The notes under the pieces: generated by a model
Database searches by the model: none
Seen by the model: only the letters and a program-made list of their open reading frames with translations
What the model was told of the DNA's origin: nothing
Translations under genes and position numbers: made by a program
DNA from: MWBV01 sp964418095
GTDB lineage: Archaea; Nanobdellota; Nanobdellia; Pacearchaeales; GW2011-AR1
Assembly: GCA_964418095.1 (NCBI GenBank)
Contig: CAYQKM010000002.1
Location: forward strand, 1-64,000
Length of the DNA: 64,000 nt
Direction of reading: 5' to 3'
Shown: positions 1 to 9,979 of the stretch, in pieces
Position numbering within the stretch: the stretch's first letter is position 1
Layout: the number at the start of each line of letters is the position of its first letter

Positions 1-3000
1 GTTCCTTCAAAAGGAATTGTTTCAACAATAATTGGAGATACTCCGTTTTATACAACCTCAAAAAACCCTATGGATTATCTTGGGACAAGTTGTTTATCTA
101 ATATGGTAGGAGGGACAACATGCAATATAACCTGGCAAGTAAATGCAACAGGAAAAATAGGTTCTATTTGGAACTTTTTTGTTTATGCAAATAACACTAA
201 TTATCTGAATTATTTTAATTCTAGCACTGTTTCTCCCTCAATAAATATAACAATTGGAAATCTTCCTCCAGAAGTTCCAGAATTAAATTTTCCATCAAAC
301 AGAAGCTCTTTAACTTCAATAGGAGAATTTAATTGGAGTAATTCTAAAGATCCTACAGGAGATAAGATTTATTATGCTATTCAAATAAGTAATTCTTCTG
401 ATTTCAATTTTTTAATTTATGCAAACTACTCTATCCAAGAACGAAGTTTAATTACTGGAGTAATCCCAACAGGAATTACACAAGAAGGAGCTTATTATTG
501 GAGAGTTTTAGCAACAGATTTAAAATCAAATTCTTCTTGGAGTGAAGCAAGAATATTCTACTATGACCTCTCTCTTCCAGTAATTAATTTAATCTCCCCA
601 GCAAATTATGCAACTGTCTCTTATTCTAATACAGTTGAATTTATATTTAATGTTTCAGACTTATCAGACATAAAATCCTGTAATTTAATGATTAATAATT
701 CAATAGCAAGCACTTTGACAGATGTGTCTAAAAATGTTAATGCAACTTTCTCTTTGTTTATTAATAATTCATTCTATTCATGGAGAGTGAATTGTACAGA
801 TTCTGCAGGAAGGACTGGGACCTCAGGAACTCGTTTCCTAAATATTCTGGTATCAGATAATCCTCCTACTACAAAACAAATACAATGCGAAAAAGATAAT
901 GTTTGGAATAATTGCAGTTCTATACTTTTTGGAAACACTCTTACAAAGGTAAGAGTTTTTTGCACAGACCCTGAGGGAAATATAATTGGTGCGTCTTTGA
1001 ATTTAACTAATATTCCTGACGGAAACACATATTTTTCTAATTTTACATCTGAACAGGATTTAGAAGGATATTGGGTTTTAGACAATACTGACATAATAAT
1101 AAACGATTCAGGGCAATTTGTAATTTATGCTACTTGTTATGATAGTGAATCACTTTCAAATACAAACTTCACTTCTTGGGAAGTTCCTTGGGGAACATTT
1201 TCAATTGATTTATTAAACCCCAATTCAAATACAAGTGTTCTGAAAAATGCTTTTTTTAATTTTAATTCCAGAATCAATTGTATTGGAGGAGAGTGTGGAA
1301 ATGCAAATGTAACTCTAGATCCTCCAAACTGGTGGAATGAATCTTGGAGTTATAGAAAGACAATTAATATCACTAACTCTGGTTTAACAACACTCTCTAG
1401 TTTTCCAATATACTTAAATTTATCCAAGGAACAAGAGATGCAAAGTGACTTTAAAGACATTAGATTCACTAATGGTTCTTGTGGCTCAAGTGGAACCTAC
1501 TTATATTTAAATTATGAAATTGAAAATTACACTTCTTCTAAAGCAGATGTTTGGATAAATATTCCTTCATTTGTTCCAGGTGTAAATCAAATTTGTATGT
1601 ATTTTGGAAACCCTTCTGCCCTATCAGGACAAAATTCATTTAGTGTGTGGGATAATAACTATTTAACTGTTCAGCACTTAGAAGAACAAGGAACAGGAAC
1701 AAGATATGACAGCAAGTTCAGAAATAACTTTACTACAAATGGATATGACAACGACGAAAAAACATCAGGAAAAATTGATGGGGCTGATATGCTAGATGGG
1801 TCTAATGATTTTTTAAGCACTTCAAGCAATTTTATGAATAATTTAGGAACATTTACAATTGAAGGATGGATTAAACCAAGAGCTTGGGGTTCAAGAACCA
1901 GTTTAATAGGACAAAATGATGTTGTTGAATTTTTCCTCGACGGTTCAAACACAATAATGGTATGGACAAGTGGAGGAGGAAGTACTTCTACTTCTTACCC
2001 ATACGCATTAAATACCTGGCACCATTTAGTTACAGTTGGTACTGGGACAAATCTCTTAATTTATCTTGATGGAGCACAGGTAGCTTCAGGAGGTTCAAGC
2101 ACCTCTAACTACGGAACCTCCCAATACTATGTTAAAATTGGTGAAGGAGTAGTAGATGTTTCTGGAGGATTTTTTAATGGCTCAATGGATGAAGTTCGTA
2201 TTTCAAACATTTCAAGAAGTGCAGCTTGGATAAATCAGTCTTATCAAATAGTCAACAACCAAACTAACCTTGTTTCATTCGGAATTAAAGAAGAAAAAAT
2301 AAAGGGAATTATTTCAACAGTTCCAGGAACAATCCCTTTTTATACTACCAGCAAAAACCCTGTTAATTCTTCAACTTTCCCCTGCTTAGAAAATATGAAA
2401 TCTTCAGGAGGTTCCTGCGAAGTAAACTGGAGTATAAATGCTACAGGGGAATTAAATTCAGAGTGGGAATTTTTCGTATCTGCAAATAATCTTAATTATC
2501 AGAATTACTTTAATACAAGTTCAAATTCAGATGTAATAAATATTAAAATTGCAAGCCAGGTTCCCCCATCTGTTCCCCGGCTATATCTCCCATTAAACGC
2601 AACATCTTATTCCTCAATACCAAGATTAAACTGGACAAACTCAACAGATCAGAATAGAGACCGCATTTATTATATGATTCAGGTAAGCAATGCTTCAGAT
2701 TTTTCTACAATAATTTTTGCAGATTATAATGTCTCTGAAACTTCTTCTCCAACATGGACTCTTCCAACAGGAATTACGCAGGAAGGAGCTTATTACTGGA
2801 GAGTTTTAGCAACAGACTTAATTGGAAATTCTTCTTGGAGTGAAACTAGAGTGTTTTATTATGATTTATCTGCCCCCCAAATAAATTTTGTAAATCAAAC
2901 AGGGGAGGATAATAGAATAATAAATAACCTTAACTGGTTAAATAGCGGAGAGAGTCTCACAGTTTTTGTAAATATCCTAGATATGAGTACAGATTATGTC

Positions 3001-6000
3001 TGGCTATTTGTATGGCAATCAGTTGTAGGAGGAATGGAGAAAGTAAAAGTCTTCTTTACAAGTGTTGGAAATTTTTTATGGAAGGCTGAGATACCAACAG
3101 GCCAAGATTGGAATGGCTCTTATAATTACACCATTTATGCTAACGACTCATTAGGATTAGAATCAAATTATTCTTCTAATTTCACTGTTTTAAATGGAAA
3201 CACGTCAATTTATCTTAATCAAAATCAGGTAGACTCTATTGCAAATATCTCTACATACGGGCATATTTATTTATCCAACTTAACAAACCTCTCAAATTAT
3301 CCAATAAACCTTTGGCTAAATGGAACTTTTTTGTTCTTCAAGAATTTAACTCCTGATGGAAATTATATTTTTAATAAACAGTTTTTAGAAACTTCCAGTT
3401 CTCAATTTTCTCAAGGAACATTTTATAATACTCAGGTTCAGAATAATGAAAATATAACTTTGTCTTCTGGAAGAACTTCAGGAAACTTCACGAAGATATT
3501 GGATGCAGGAGCAATAGTCCTTTGGAATAACATATCTTGGAACTTTCAAGGAGCTTCTTGCTCCGGAGTTTCTTCTTATCAAGAAGGAGATTCTAATTTG
3601 TATTCTGGAACAGAAGATAGCTACATCAGCAGTGGATTTTTAAACACAAACTATGGCTCAAATGATTTGATAATTATAGACGGTTCTCCTACTTCTGATA
3701 GAGGGTTATTATTATTCAGAGGAATAATTGGAAGAGGATTTAATCAGATTCCTGAAAATTCAACAATTATCAATGCAAATTTGACAGTTTATATCTCAGA
3801 TACAGGAGACTCAGTGAATGTATATCAAGTTTTAGAAGATTGGAAAGAAAATGAAGCAACTTATAACAATAGATTATCTGGAACCTCCTGGAGCCTAGCA
3901 GGGTGTGCAGGATCTCCTTCGCGTTCTGCTTTTGCAGATGATTCTTTTACTGCTTCTTCAATAGGAAAGTATACTTTAAATGTAACCTCTTCTTTAAAAA
4001 ACTGGGTGTCAGGTTCTGAAAATTATGGGTGGGTATTTAATATGCCAACAAGCAACGGAATTAATATTAAGAGCAGCGAGTCTTCTGTAAAATCAGAAAG
4101 ACCTCTTTTAACAATAGAATATCATTCAGATGAATGTACAAATATCAAGGTGTATATAAGAACATCCAATGATAAATTATCCTGGACAGAATGGAAAGAA
4201 GTTTCTAATGGAGAGAACCTTGGCGATTTAAACATCTATAGCAGATATCTTCAATATAAGACTGAGCTTACTTCTACTGCGCCTTCACTAACTCCTGTTT
4301 TAGAAGGATTAGTTTTTAATTATACAGCTTTAACTACTGACACCAATGGAAATTTTAAGTATAATTTTACTTCTCCATCTGAATTTGGAAGTTATGAAGT
4401 TAAAATTAATACAAGCTTTAAAACTATTTTAATTGAAAACTCAACTAAGCTTTTTGTTCAAACAGGAATTCCTCCAAGTGTTTATTTAATCTCTCCATTG
4501 GATAATCACTGGTTTTCACAGGGAGAATTAAATTTGACATACAATGCTTCAGATTTAAATAGCGATATTATACTCTCTGAGTTAATTATTAATGGGCTGG
4601 TTAATAGAACTAACTCTACACCAATAATTAATAATAATTATAACATCTTCGCAGTAAACTTTACAAGTGGAGAATATAACTGGAGCATTAATGTAACAGA
4701 TAGGTCTGGATATAAAGCTGAAAGCTCTCAAAGAAAATTTTACATTGATTTAATTAATCCAAATGTTTCTTTAATCTCTCCTCTAAATGGCGGCTCTTTT
4801 GAATTAAATGAGTTAAATTTGAGTTTTAATGCAACAGATAATATGGATACTAATCTAAGTTGTAAAGTTGTATTGGATGGGGAAACTCTGTACTCTTCAA
4901 TCTGGGCAGAAAAAGACAGGATAACAAGTGTCTCTTCAGGAACTCTTACAGGAGGGATACACTATTGGAATGTAACCTGTACAGACAATGCTTTAAGGAA
5001 TTTTACAAGCCCAACATTTAATTTTAATATTACAGACACTCCTCCAATTGTTACATTAGTCTCTCCTATCCAGAACTATCTTGATAATGATGGAATACTT
5101 TCTTTTATATATAATGTAACAGATAATTCAGGAATAAAAAATTGTAGCTTATATATAGACAACATATTTAATATGACAAATTCTTCTCCTGTTCTAAATT
5201 ACCAAAACAATGCATTTGATGTAATGGGTATACCTGAAGGAAATCATAATTGGACTGTAGAGTGTTTTGATTTAAGCTCCTCTTCAAATAAGCCTTTACC
5301 AAGAAATTTCAGCATGGATTTGTATAAACCTTCAATTACTCTTCATTCTCCGCTAAATTCAGGAACATCTTTGAGTTCAAATGTTTATTTCAATTTCACA
5401 GCTTATGATAGCTTTGATCCTTCTTTAAATTGTACTCTGACAATAAATGGATTAATTAGAGACACATTTAATGCAAATTCAGGAGTTTTATCTTCTAGGT
5501 TAGTTTATAATCTTACTGACGGAGTAAAACTTTGGAATATAACTTGTGTAGACGATGCCTTTAATTCAAATACCAGTTCAACATGGTCAGTTAATATCAC
5601 AGAACCTCCAAGCATAATTCTCAATACCCCAAATAATTCAAGATTTAATACTTCATTAATTAACTTGAGTTATACCCCCAACGATAATACTAATTTAAGC
5701 TCATGTAATCTTTACTTAAATGGAGTATTTAATCAAACAAATTCCTCGCCTATTTTAAATAACAATTTAAATTATTTTTTAATTAACAGTCCAATAGAAC
5801 AGCTTTATAACTGGTATGTTTCCTGCACAGATAAAATAGGATTAACTAACCAATCTGAACAAAGAGTATTTTATGCAGATAGAACTCCTCCACAGATAAA
5901 TGTAATCTATCCAAGAGGAGAGGATATTTACGCATACAATATTACATTTAACTTCACTGTTATAGATAAGCTTGATTCAAATATCCAGTGTAATCTGATA

Positions 6001-8226
6001 GTGAATTCTTCTATTAGAGATGAAAACTTTACAGTAAATAATGGGACTTTAACAAGCAGAACTATTTCCGGAATTGGAGATGGATATAATGTTTGGTATT
6101 TAACTTGTAGAGACAGTTCAGGAAATACCAATACTTCTCAAGTATTTAACTTCACAAGATACACTCATCCTAGAGTAACTTTAATTACCCCTGCAAATAA
6201 TACTTGGTTTAATTCAAACTCTTTTGAACTAACTTATCTTCCAGAAGATGATGGAGGAATAGTTAATGCCTCTCTTTTTATAAATGGTGCTTATAATCGG
6301 AGCAATTCTTCTCTGATAATCAATCAGGCATATAACACCTTTTTTATAAGCGGATTTTCAGATGGTTCTTATTTTTGGAATGTAAATGTTACAGATACTT
6401 CAGGATTAACAGGAGCAGCTGAAATGCAAAGATTTTATGTTGATTTACACCCCCCTCAGATTGAATTAAATTCTCCTTATGAAGATGAGATAATCGACAA
6501 AAATAATGTTACATTTAACTTTAAGGTTTGGGACAATCTCGCCGAATATCTAAGTTGTAATTTTACTTTGGATGGGGAATTAGAATTTTCAGGAATTTTT
6601 GCAAACAATTCAGAAATAACAAAGCATTCTATTTTAAGAGATGGAGAACACTCCTGGAGAATTAGTTGTATAGATAATGCATCTAATTTAAATTTTAGCA
6701 ATACAATTAATTTCACTGTTAAAGCCCCACCATTAGTAGAATTAGTTTACCCAGAAAATGAATTTAGAACAACCAGCTCATTGGTTAATTTTTCATACAT
6801 CCCTTATGATTTAATTGAAATTACTAGTTGTAGATTGTATATAGACGGAAAATTAAATTCAACTAACAATTCTGCTTCAGAGAATATCCTCAATAATTTT
6901 AGTGTTCAGGGAATTGCAGAGGGAGAACATAATTGGACAGTAAATTGTAGTGATTCAGATAATAATTGGAATTGGTCAGCAGAGAGAATTTTTTACAGAG
7001 ATATTTCTCCGCCATCAATAATTTTAAATTCTCCTTTAAACGGCTCTGGTATTGATTTTAATAACGACAGAATTTATTTTAACTGGACAGCAATTGATTC
7101 TTTAGATAATTCTATTCAGTGTAATCTCACTGTGGATGGGATTGTAAAGAAATCAAATCTTTGGGTAACAAATACAACTTCTAAGAGAGAATATATTTTA
7201 TCTTCTGAATTAGGGCAAGGTGTTCACTTTTGGAATGTAACCTGTTGGGACCAATTAAAAAACACAAACACTAGCACTTTAAACACATTTAATCTAACCT
7301 ATCCGGATTTTTCAGTTAATAATTTAGAAATTTTCTTGAATGAATCTTCTCCTAAAGAAAATCAAACAATTGAAATCATAGCCACAATAAGCAATCTTGC
7401 AGGAGCAGATGTAAGTAATGTAACAGTGCAGTTTTATAAAGGAAATCCCGATTTAGGAGGATATAAACTTGGCTCTGATATTTTTACAAATATCTCTAAA
7501 TTTGGGAAAATAAATGTTTCTCAAATATGGATTTCAGAGATTGGCTCTTCAGATATTTTTGTAATTGTTGACCCTCCTCTATCTACAAACGGAAAGTATA
7601 TAGAATTAAACGAGTCAAATAATAGAGCTAATAAGATGATTAGTATTGGCTCATGGCACTTCTTTTATGGAGATGTTTTAACTTCAAGTAATTTTATCTT
7701 AGCAAATGGAAATTCTACAAAATTGCTTAATTGGAGCACAGAAAAATTAAATCAAGGAAATATTTATGTTGCAAATTATGATTCTGAAATATCCTGGACA
7801 ACTCTTCAAGCAATAGGAAAAACTAAATTAAACAGTAATTCAAATTCTGATTTTTCAGAGATAGATTCATTATTAAATATGGATTCATTTGAAGATTCTG
7901 TTTATTCTCTCTACACTGATTCAGGGACACCAAAATATTCCAGAAATATTTACCTGTTTAATCGTCTTATCCAAGATGTTCCAATAATCAATTCCACAGA
8001 CAATTCTAATTTTGTCACAGGAATTCTTTGGGATGCTTCAGATGACACTGGAAATAATGAATTTGATTCAATAGATAAGGAAGACATCGTCTTTATCTCT
8101 CCAGTAAATAAGCATAAAGAAGGAACATTTGGAACTTATGATTACGAGCTAAGAGTTCCAGCAAAGTTAAGAGAATATGATTCCATGTATGCAAAAAGTG
8201 TAGTCTTTTATGTTGAAATTTTTTAA
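1..8226 (+). CDS. Giant modular secreted/surface protein (5' partial)
   Basis: The frame is open from base 1 (VPSKGIVST precedes the first ATG at 70), so the gene begins upstream; 2,741 residues are visible. Domains in order: an Ig/Fn3-like block (nt 1-600); a DUF2341-like segment (WWNESWSYRK) plus a LamG/concanavalin-like domain (GSMDEVRISN) at nt 1330-2280; a second copy of the first block (nt 2300-2900, sharing FYTTSKNP and ITQEGAYYWRVLATDL); a DNRLRE-type domain (nt 3580-4130); ten Ig-like repeats of about 95 residues (nt 4470-7300); a CARDB-like domain (nt 7310-7650); and a C-terminal domain shared with the next two genes. Asn-X-Ser/Thr sites are very frequent. No C-terminal membrane anchor is visible. 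Probably an extracellular adhesin or cell-surface protein; the ligand is unknown. Confidence 0.9.
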   Translation, partial: VPSKGIVSTIIGDTPFYTTSKNPMDYLGTSCLSNMVGGTTCNITWQVNATGKIGSIWNFFVYANNTNYLNYFNSSTVSPSINITIGNLPPEVPELNFPSNRSSLTSIGEFNWSNSKDPTGDKIYYAIQISNSSDFNFLIYANYSIQERSLITGVIPTGITQEGAYYWRVLATDLKSNSSWSEARIFYYDLSLPVINLISPANYATVSYSNTVEFIFNVSDLSDIKSCNLMINNSIASTLTDVSKNVNATFSLFINNSFYSWRVNCTDSAGRTGTSGTRFLNILVSDNPPTTKQIQCEKDNVWNNCSSILFGNTLTKVRVFCTDPEGNIIGASLNLTNIPDGNTYFSNFTSEQDLEGYWVLDNTDIIINDSGQFVIYATCYDSESLSNTNFTSWEVPWGTFSIDLLNPNSNTSVLKNAFFNFNSRINCIGGECGNANVTLDPPNWWNESWSYRKTINITNSGLTTLSSFPIYLNLSKEQEMQSDFKDIRFTNGSCGSSGTYLYLNYEIENYTSSKADVWINIPSFVPGVNQICMYFGNPSALSGQNSFSVWDNNYLTVQHLEEQGTGTRYDSKFRNNFTTNGYDNDEKTSGKIDGADMLDGSNDFLSTSSNFMNNLGTFTIEGWIKPRAWGSRTSLIGQNDVVEFFLDGSNTIMVWTSGGGSTSTSYPYALNTWHHLVTVGTGTNLLIYLDGAQVASGGSSTSNYGTSQYYVKIGEGVVDVSGGFFNGSMDEVRISNISRSAAWINQSYQIVNNQTNLVSFGIKEEKIKGIISTVPGTIPFYTTSKNPVNSSTFPCLENMKSSGGSCEVNWSINATGELNSEWEFFVSANNLNYQNYFNTSSNSDVINIKIASQVPPSVPRLYLPLNATSYSSIPRLNWTNSTDQNRDRIYYMIQVSNASDFSTIIFADYNVSETSSPTWTLPTGITQEGAYYWRVLATDLIGNSSWSETRVFYYDLSAPQINFVNQTGEDNRIINNLNWLNSGESLTVFVNILDMSTDYVWLFVWQSVVGGMEKVKVFFTSVGNFLWKAEIPTGQDWNGSYNYTIYANDSLGLESNYSSNFTVLNGNTSIYLNQNQVDSIANISTYGHIYLSNLTNLSNYPINLWLNGTFLFFKNLTPDGNYIFNKQFLETSSSQFSQGTFYNTQVQNNENITLSSGRTSGNFTKILDAGAIVLWNNISWNFQGASCSGVSSYQEGDSNLYSGTEDSYISSGFLNTNYGSNDLIIIDGSPTSDRGLLLFRGIIGRGFNQIPENSTIINANLTVYISDTGDSVNVYQVLEDWKENEATYNNRLSGTSWSLAGCAGSPSRSAFADDSFTASSIGKYTLNVTSSLKNWVSGSENYGWVFNMPTSNGINIKSSESSVKSERPLLTIEYHSDECTNIKVYIRTSNDKLSWTEWKEVSNGENLGDLNIYSRYLQYKTELTSTAPSLTPVLEGLVFNYTALTTDTNGNFKYNFTSPSEFGSYEVKINTSFKTILIENSTKLFVQTGIPPSVYLISPLDNHWFSQGELNLTYNASDLNSDIILSELIINGLVNRTNSTPIINNNYNIFAVNFTSGEYNWSINVTDRSGYKAESSQRKFYIDLINPNVSLISPLNGGSFELNELNLSFNATDNMDTNLSCKVVLDGETLYSSIWAEKDRITSVSSGTLTGGIHYWNVTCTDNALRNFTSPTFNFNITDTPPIVTLVSPIQNYLDNDGILSFIYNVTDNSGIKNCSLYIDNIFNMTNSSPVLNYQNNAFDVMGIPEGNHNWTVECFDLSSSSNKPLPRNFSMDLYKPSITLHSPLNSGTSLSSNVYFNFTAYDSFDPSLNCTLTINGLIRDTFNANSGVLSSRLVYNLTDGVKLWNITCVDDAFNSNTSSTWSVNITEPPSIILNTPNNSRFNTSLINLSYTPNDNTNLSSCNLYLNGVFNQTNSSPILNNNLNYFLINSPIEQLYNWYVSCTDKIGLTNQSEQRVFYADRTPPQINVIYPRGEDIYAYNITFNFTVIDKLDSNIQCNLIVNSSIRDENFTVNNGTLTSRTISGIGDGYNVWYLTCRDSSGNTNTSQVFNFTRYTHPRVTLITPANNTWFNSNSFELTYLPEDDGGIVNASLFINGAYNRSNSSLIINQAYNTFFISGFSDGSYFWNVNVTDTSGLTGAAEMQRFYVDLHPPQIELNSPYEDEIIDKNNVTFNFKVWDNLAEYLSCNFTLDGELEFSGIFANNSEITKHSILRDGEHSWRISCIDNASNLNFSNTINFTVKAPPLVELVYPENEFRTTSSLVNFSYIPYDLIEITSCRLYIDGKLNSTNNSASENILNNFSVQGIAEGEHNWTVNCSDSDNNWNWSAERIFYRDISPPSIILNSPLNGSGIDFNNDRIYFNWTAIDSLDNSIQCNLTVDGIVKKSNLWVTNTTSKREYILSSELGQGVHFWNVTCWDQLKNTNTSTLNTFNLTYPDFSVNNLEIFLNESSPKENQTIEIIATISNLAGADVSNVTVQFYKGNPDLGGYKLGSDIFTNISKFGKINVSQIWISEIGSSDIFVIVDPPLSTNGKYIELNESNNRANKMISIGSWHFFYGDVLTSSNFILANGNSTKLLNWSTEKLNQGNIYVANYDSEISWTTLQAIGKTKLNSNSNSDFSEIDSLLNMDSFEDSVYSLYTDSGTPKYSRNIYLFNRLIQDVPIINSTDNSNFVTGILWDASDDTGNNEFDSIDKEDIVFISPVNKHKEGTFGTYDYELRVPAKLREYDSMYAKSVVFYVEIF
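4470..7300 (+). repeat. Five tandem copies of a two-domain (A+B) Ig-like unit inside the giant gene
   Basis: Repeat starts, marked by PPSVYLISP-like motifs, fall near nt 4470, 4755, 5040, 5327, 5606, 5888, 6166, 6451, 6727 and 7009. Odd copies carry an N-[RMQ]-[ST]-N-S-[ST]-like motif and often a W-[ST]-V or W-S-I strand; even copies carry a D-x-x-D-x-x-[LI]-x-C motif and an x-W-x-[VIL]-[TS]-C strand. The duplication unit is therefore about 190 residues (about 565 nt), present five times. Protein similarity is clear, while the DNA has diverged. Confidence 0.8.
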
Positions 8227-8353
8227 TTTTTAATTATTAGGTTTTAATTTCTTCAAAATTAATCTCAATTCAATAATAGTTACTATTTCGGAAAGATTTA
8301 TAAATTATAAATTCTAATCTCTTATATAAAATTAAAAAAATTTTATAAAATTG

Positions 8354-8361
8354 AAAGGAGG
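8354..8361 (+). promoter_or_regulatory. Strong Shine-Dalgarno sequence (AAAGGAGG) before a GTG start
   Basis: AAAGGAGG ends 10 nt before GTG 8372, with a second GTG at 8375. Several solo genes in this window look leaderless, so this SD site is notable and decides the start. AT-rich TATA-like boxes (TTTATAAATT near 8297) lie about 75 nt upstream of the start. Confidence 0.7.
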
Positions 8362-8371
8362 ATAAGAAAAA

Positions 8372-9148
8372 GTGGTGAATAAATTAAGCAAACTGTTTCT
8401 ATTAACAGTTGTTTTTAGTGCATTTTTAAGTGTGCTTCTGCTTTCATTCGTCTCAGCAGTTGAGCCATTTGGAGTAGAAGATGTTGTTAAGATGGATTCA
8501 ACCAGACCAGTTCCAGACACTGCAGATAGTGACGAAGCAATGGCGGGAAATGTAACTGAGCTAAGCATCTTTGGTTACACTATAACCCAATCTTGGCAAG
8601 GTTATTTTGGTAATGTTACTGGTACAATAATGTTAGCAGACAATCACGACAATGTAATGTATAATTGGTCTCTAGCTTCTCCAGAAGGTGAGATATATGC
8701 ATCTACAAGCAACACAATATCTTGGTTAGATATTAAGTGCCTTGAAAATGAAAAAGGAGTGGGCTTTATAGATTTGGAAACTGAATTTGGAATAGCTTTT
8801 GATGATGTAGATGGAGTAGATGAGACATTTTCAGTTTTAGGAACTCATGAACATGGACATGGGCTAGGCCACGATTTATTTTACACAGCAAATATAGAGT
8901 TTCCAGCAGGAACATGTGCAAGCACACACTTGTTTGCAGGAAATCGGAATGTTACTAGTAGCACATTCCAGGAAGTTTTAATGTATGATACATTCACTTC
9001 AAGTGTTGTATTCACATCAATACTTGATGAAGAGACTCCAGTAGGTTTTGATCAAAAACCACATGACTTTCAAATGCTTGTACTAGAAAATGGACACGGA
9101 ACAGATACTGCTACAACTACCTATTACTTCTGGGTAGAATTAGAGTAA
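8372..9148 (+). CDS. Secreted protein sharing the giant protein's C-terminal domain; His-rich loop
   Basis: 258 residues with a clear signal peptide (hydrophobic stretch, probable cleavage after FVSA). The mature part has the pattern W-x-x-[FY]-[FY]-G-x-V, then YNW, G-x-IYA and ISW, and ends in a GFD...HDFQML...YYFWVELE block. The same blocks occur in the next gene and at the end of the giant protein. It contains the loop HEHGHGLGHD, which resembles an HExxH zinc site but lacks the exact metzincin spacing. No catalytic assignment is made. Starts at GTG behind a strong Shine-Dalgarno site. Likely extracellular; function unknown. Confidence 0.85.
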   Translation: MVNKLSKLFLLTVVFSAFLSVLLLSFVSAVEPFGVEDVVKMDSTRPVPDTADSDEAMAGNVTELSIFGYTITQSWQGYFGNVTGTIMLADNHDNVMYNWSLASPEGEIYASTSNTISWLDIKCLENEKGVGFIDLETEFGIAFDDVDGVDETFSVLGTHEHGHGLGHDLFYTANIEFPAGTCASTHLFAGNRNVTSSTFQEVLMYDTFTSSVVFTSILDEETPVGFDQKPHDFQMLVLENGHGTDTATTTYYFWVELE

Positions 9149-9151
9149 ATC

Positions 9152-9175
9152 TTTATTTTTATTTTTATTTTTTTT
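9152..9175 (+). terminator. T-rich archaeal-type terminator
   Basis: Three T runs broken by single A residues lie immediately after the stop codon of the preceding secreted-protein gene, with no hairpin. This is the usual archaeal oligo-T termination signal. Confidence 0.5.
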
Positions 9176-9231
9176 AAGAAGCAGAAGTAAATACAAATTA
9201 AAATAAACCAAACAAAGAACAAAAGACAAAT

Positions 9232-9978
9232 ATGATACAAAAAAATAAAAAAACAAAAACCCTGCTTATTTGCTTAGTGGTTTTAACATTTGCAATTTCA
9301 ACTTTATTTTCATTTAATATTCTTGTATCTGCTGACCCTGAAGGTCCTACAAGCATAGTCTCAATTTCTAATGAAACAAAAGGCACAAATGCTGCTGCGA
9401 TGTTTAATATCTCAGGAGGATATATTGCTGCATTAAATCTAACAGCTAGTGTTCAAAACACACACTGGAAAGCATTTGTAGGATGGGTAAATGGCGCATT
9501 TACACTAGATGATTCGTCAGGCTCTACAATTTATGATTGGAAATTGAGTATAACAACAGGGAGAGTTTATGCTACACGGGATAGTTCCACAATTGAATGG
9601 AATTTAATTAGGTGTGCAAGTTCAGCCAACCTTACTAATGAAGATATAGCCCTTTTTCATAACAGAGCTTCAGATAATATAACTGCAACATTTAGGACTT
9701 CACCTCAAACTCACGATGCTTTCTGGGTTGCAGGGAGAAGCATAAGCCAAGATTCTTGCCCTACTTTAAACACCTATGTTAATGATACTTCTCAGGATGA
9801 TGACTTTGAAGAGATAGCATTACATGATACTACAAGCATGATATATGCTACAATTTTAGAAAACCGTTTAACAGGATATGATGGAAATAGATATGATTTC
9901 CAGATGCTTGCTCCAGAAAACGGCTCAATAGGATTTACAGGAGCAACACCTTATTATTTATATGTGGAGTTAGATTAA
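9232..9978 (+). CDS. Secreted paralogue of the preceding protein
   Basis: 248 residues with an N-terminal signal peptide (TLLICLVVLTFAIS, probable cleavage after LVSA). The mature part repeats the family pattern: HWKAFVGWV, IYDWKL, G-RVYA, IEWN, then GYDGNRYDFQMLAPENGS and a YYLYVELD C-terminus. It lacks the His-rich loop of its neighbour; the aligned region reads THDAFWVAG. Several Asn-X-Ser/Thr sites are present. The next gene starts one base after the stop, suggesting co-transcription. Likely extracellular; function unknown. Confidence 0.85.
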   Translation: MIQKNKKTKTLLICLVVLTFAISTLFSFNILVSADPEGPTSIVSISNETKGTNAAAMFNISGGYIAALNLTASVQNTHWKAFVGWVNGAFTLDDSSGSTIYDWKLSITTGRVYATRDSSTIEWNLIRCASSANLTNEDIALFHNRASDNITATFRTSPQTHDAFWVAGRSISQDSCPTLNTYVNDTSQDDDFEEIALHDTTSMIYATILENRLTGYDGNRYDFQMLAPENGSIGFTGATPYYLYVELD

Positions 9979-9979
9979 A

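Noticed and set aside
774..1094. Reverse-strand open frames inside the giant gene (also near 1671-1952, 5928-6131 and 6477-6716)
   Set aside because: They lie antisense to a clear, long coding frame, lack motifs and ribosome sites, and are expected from its base composition.
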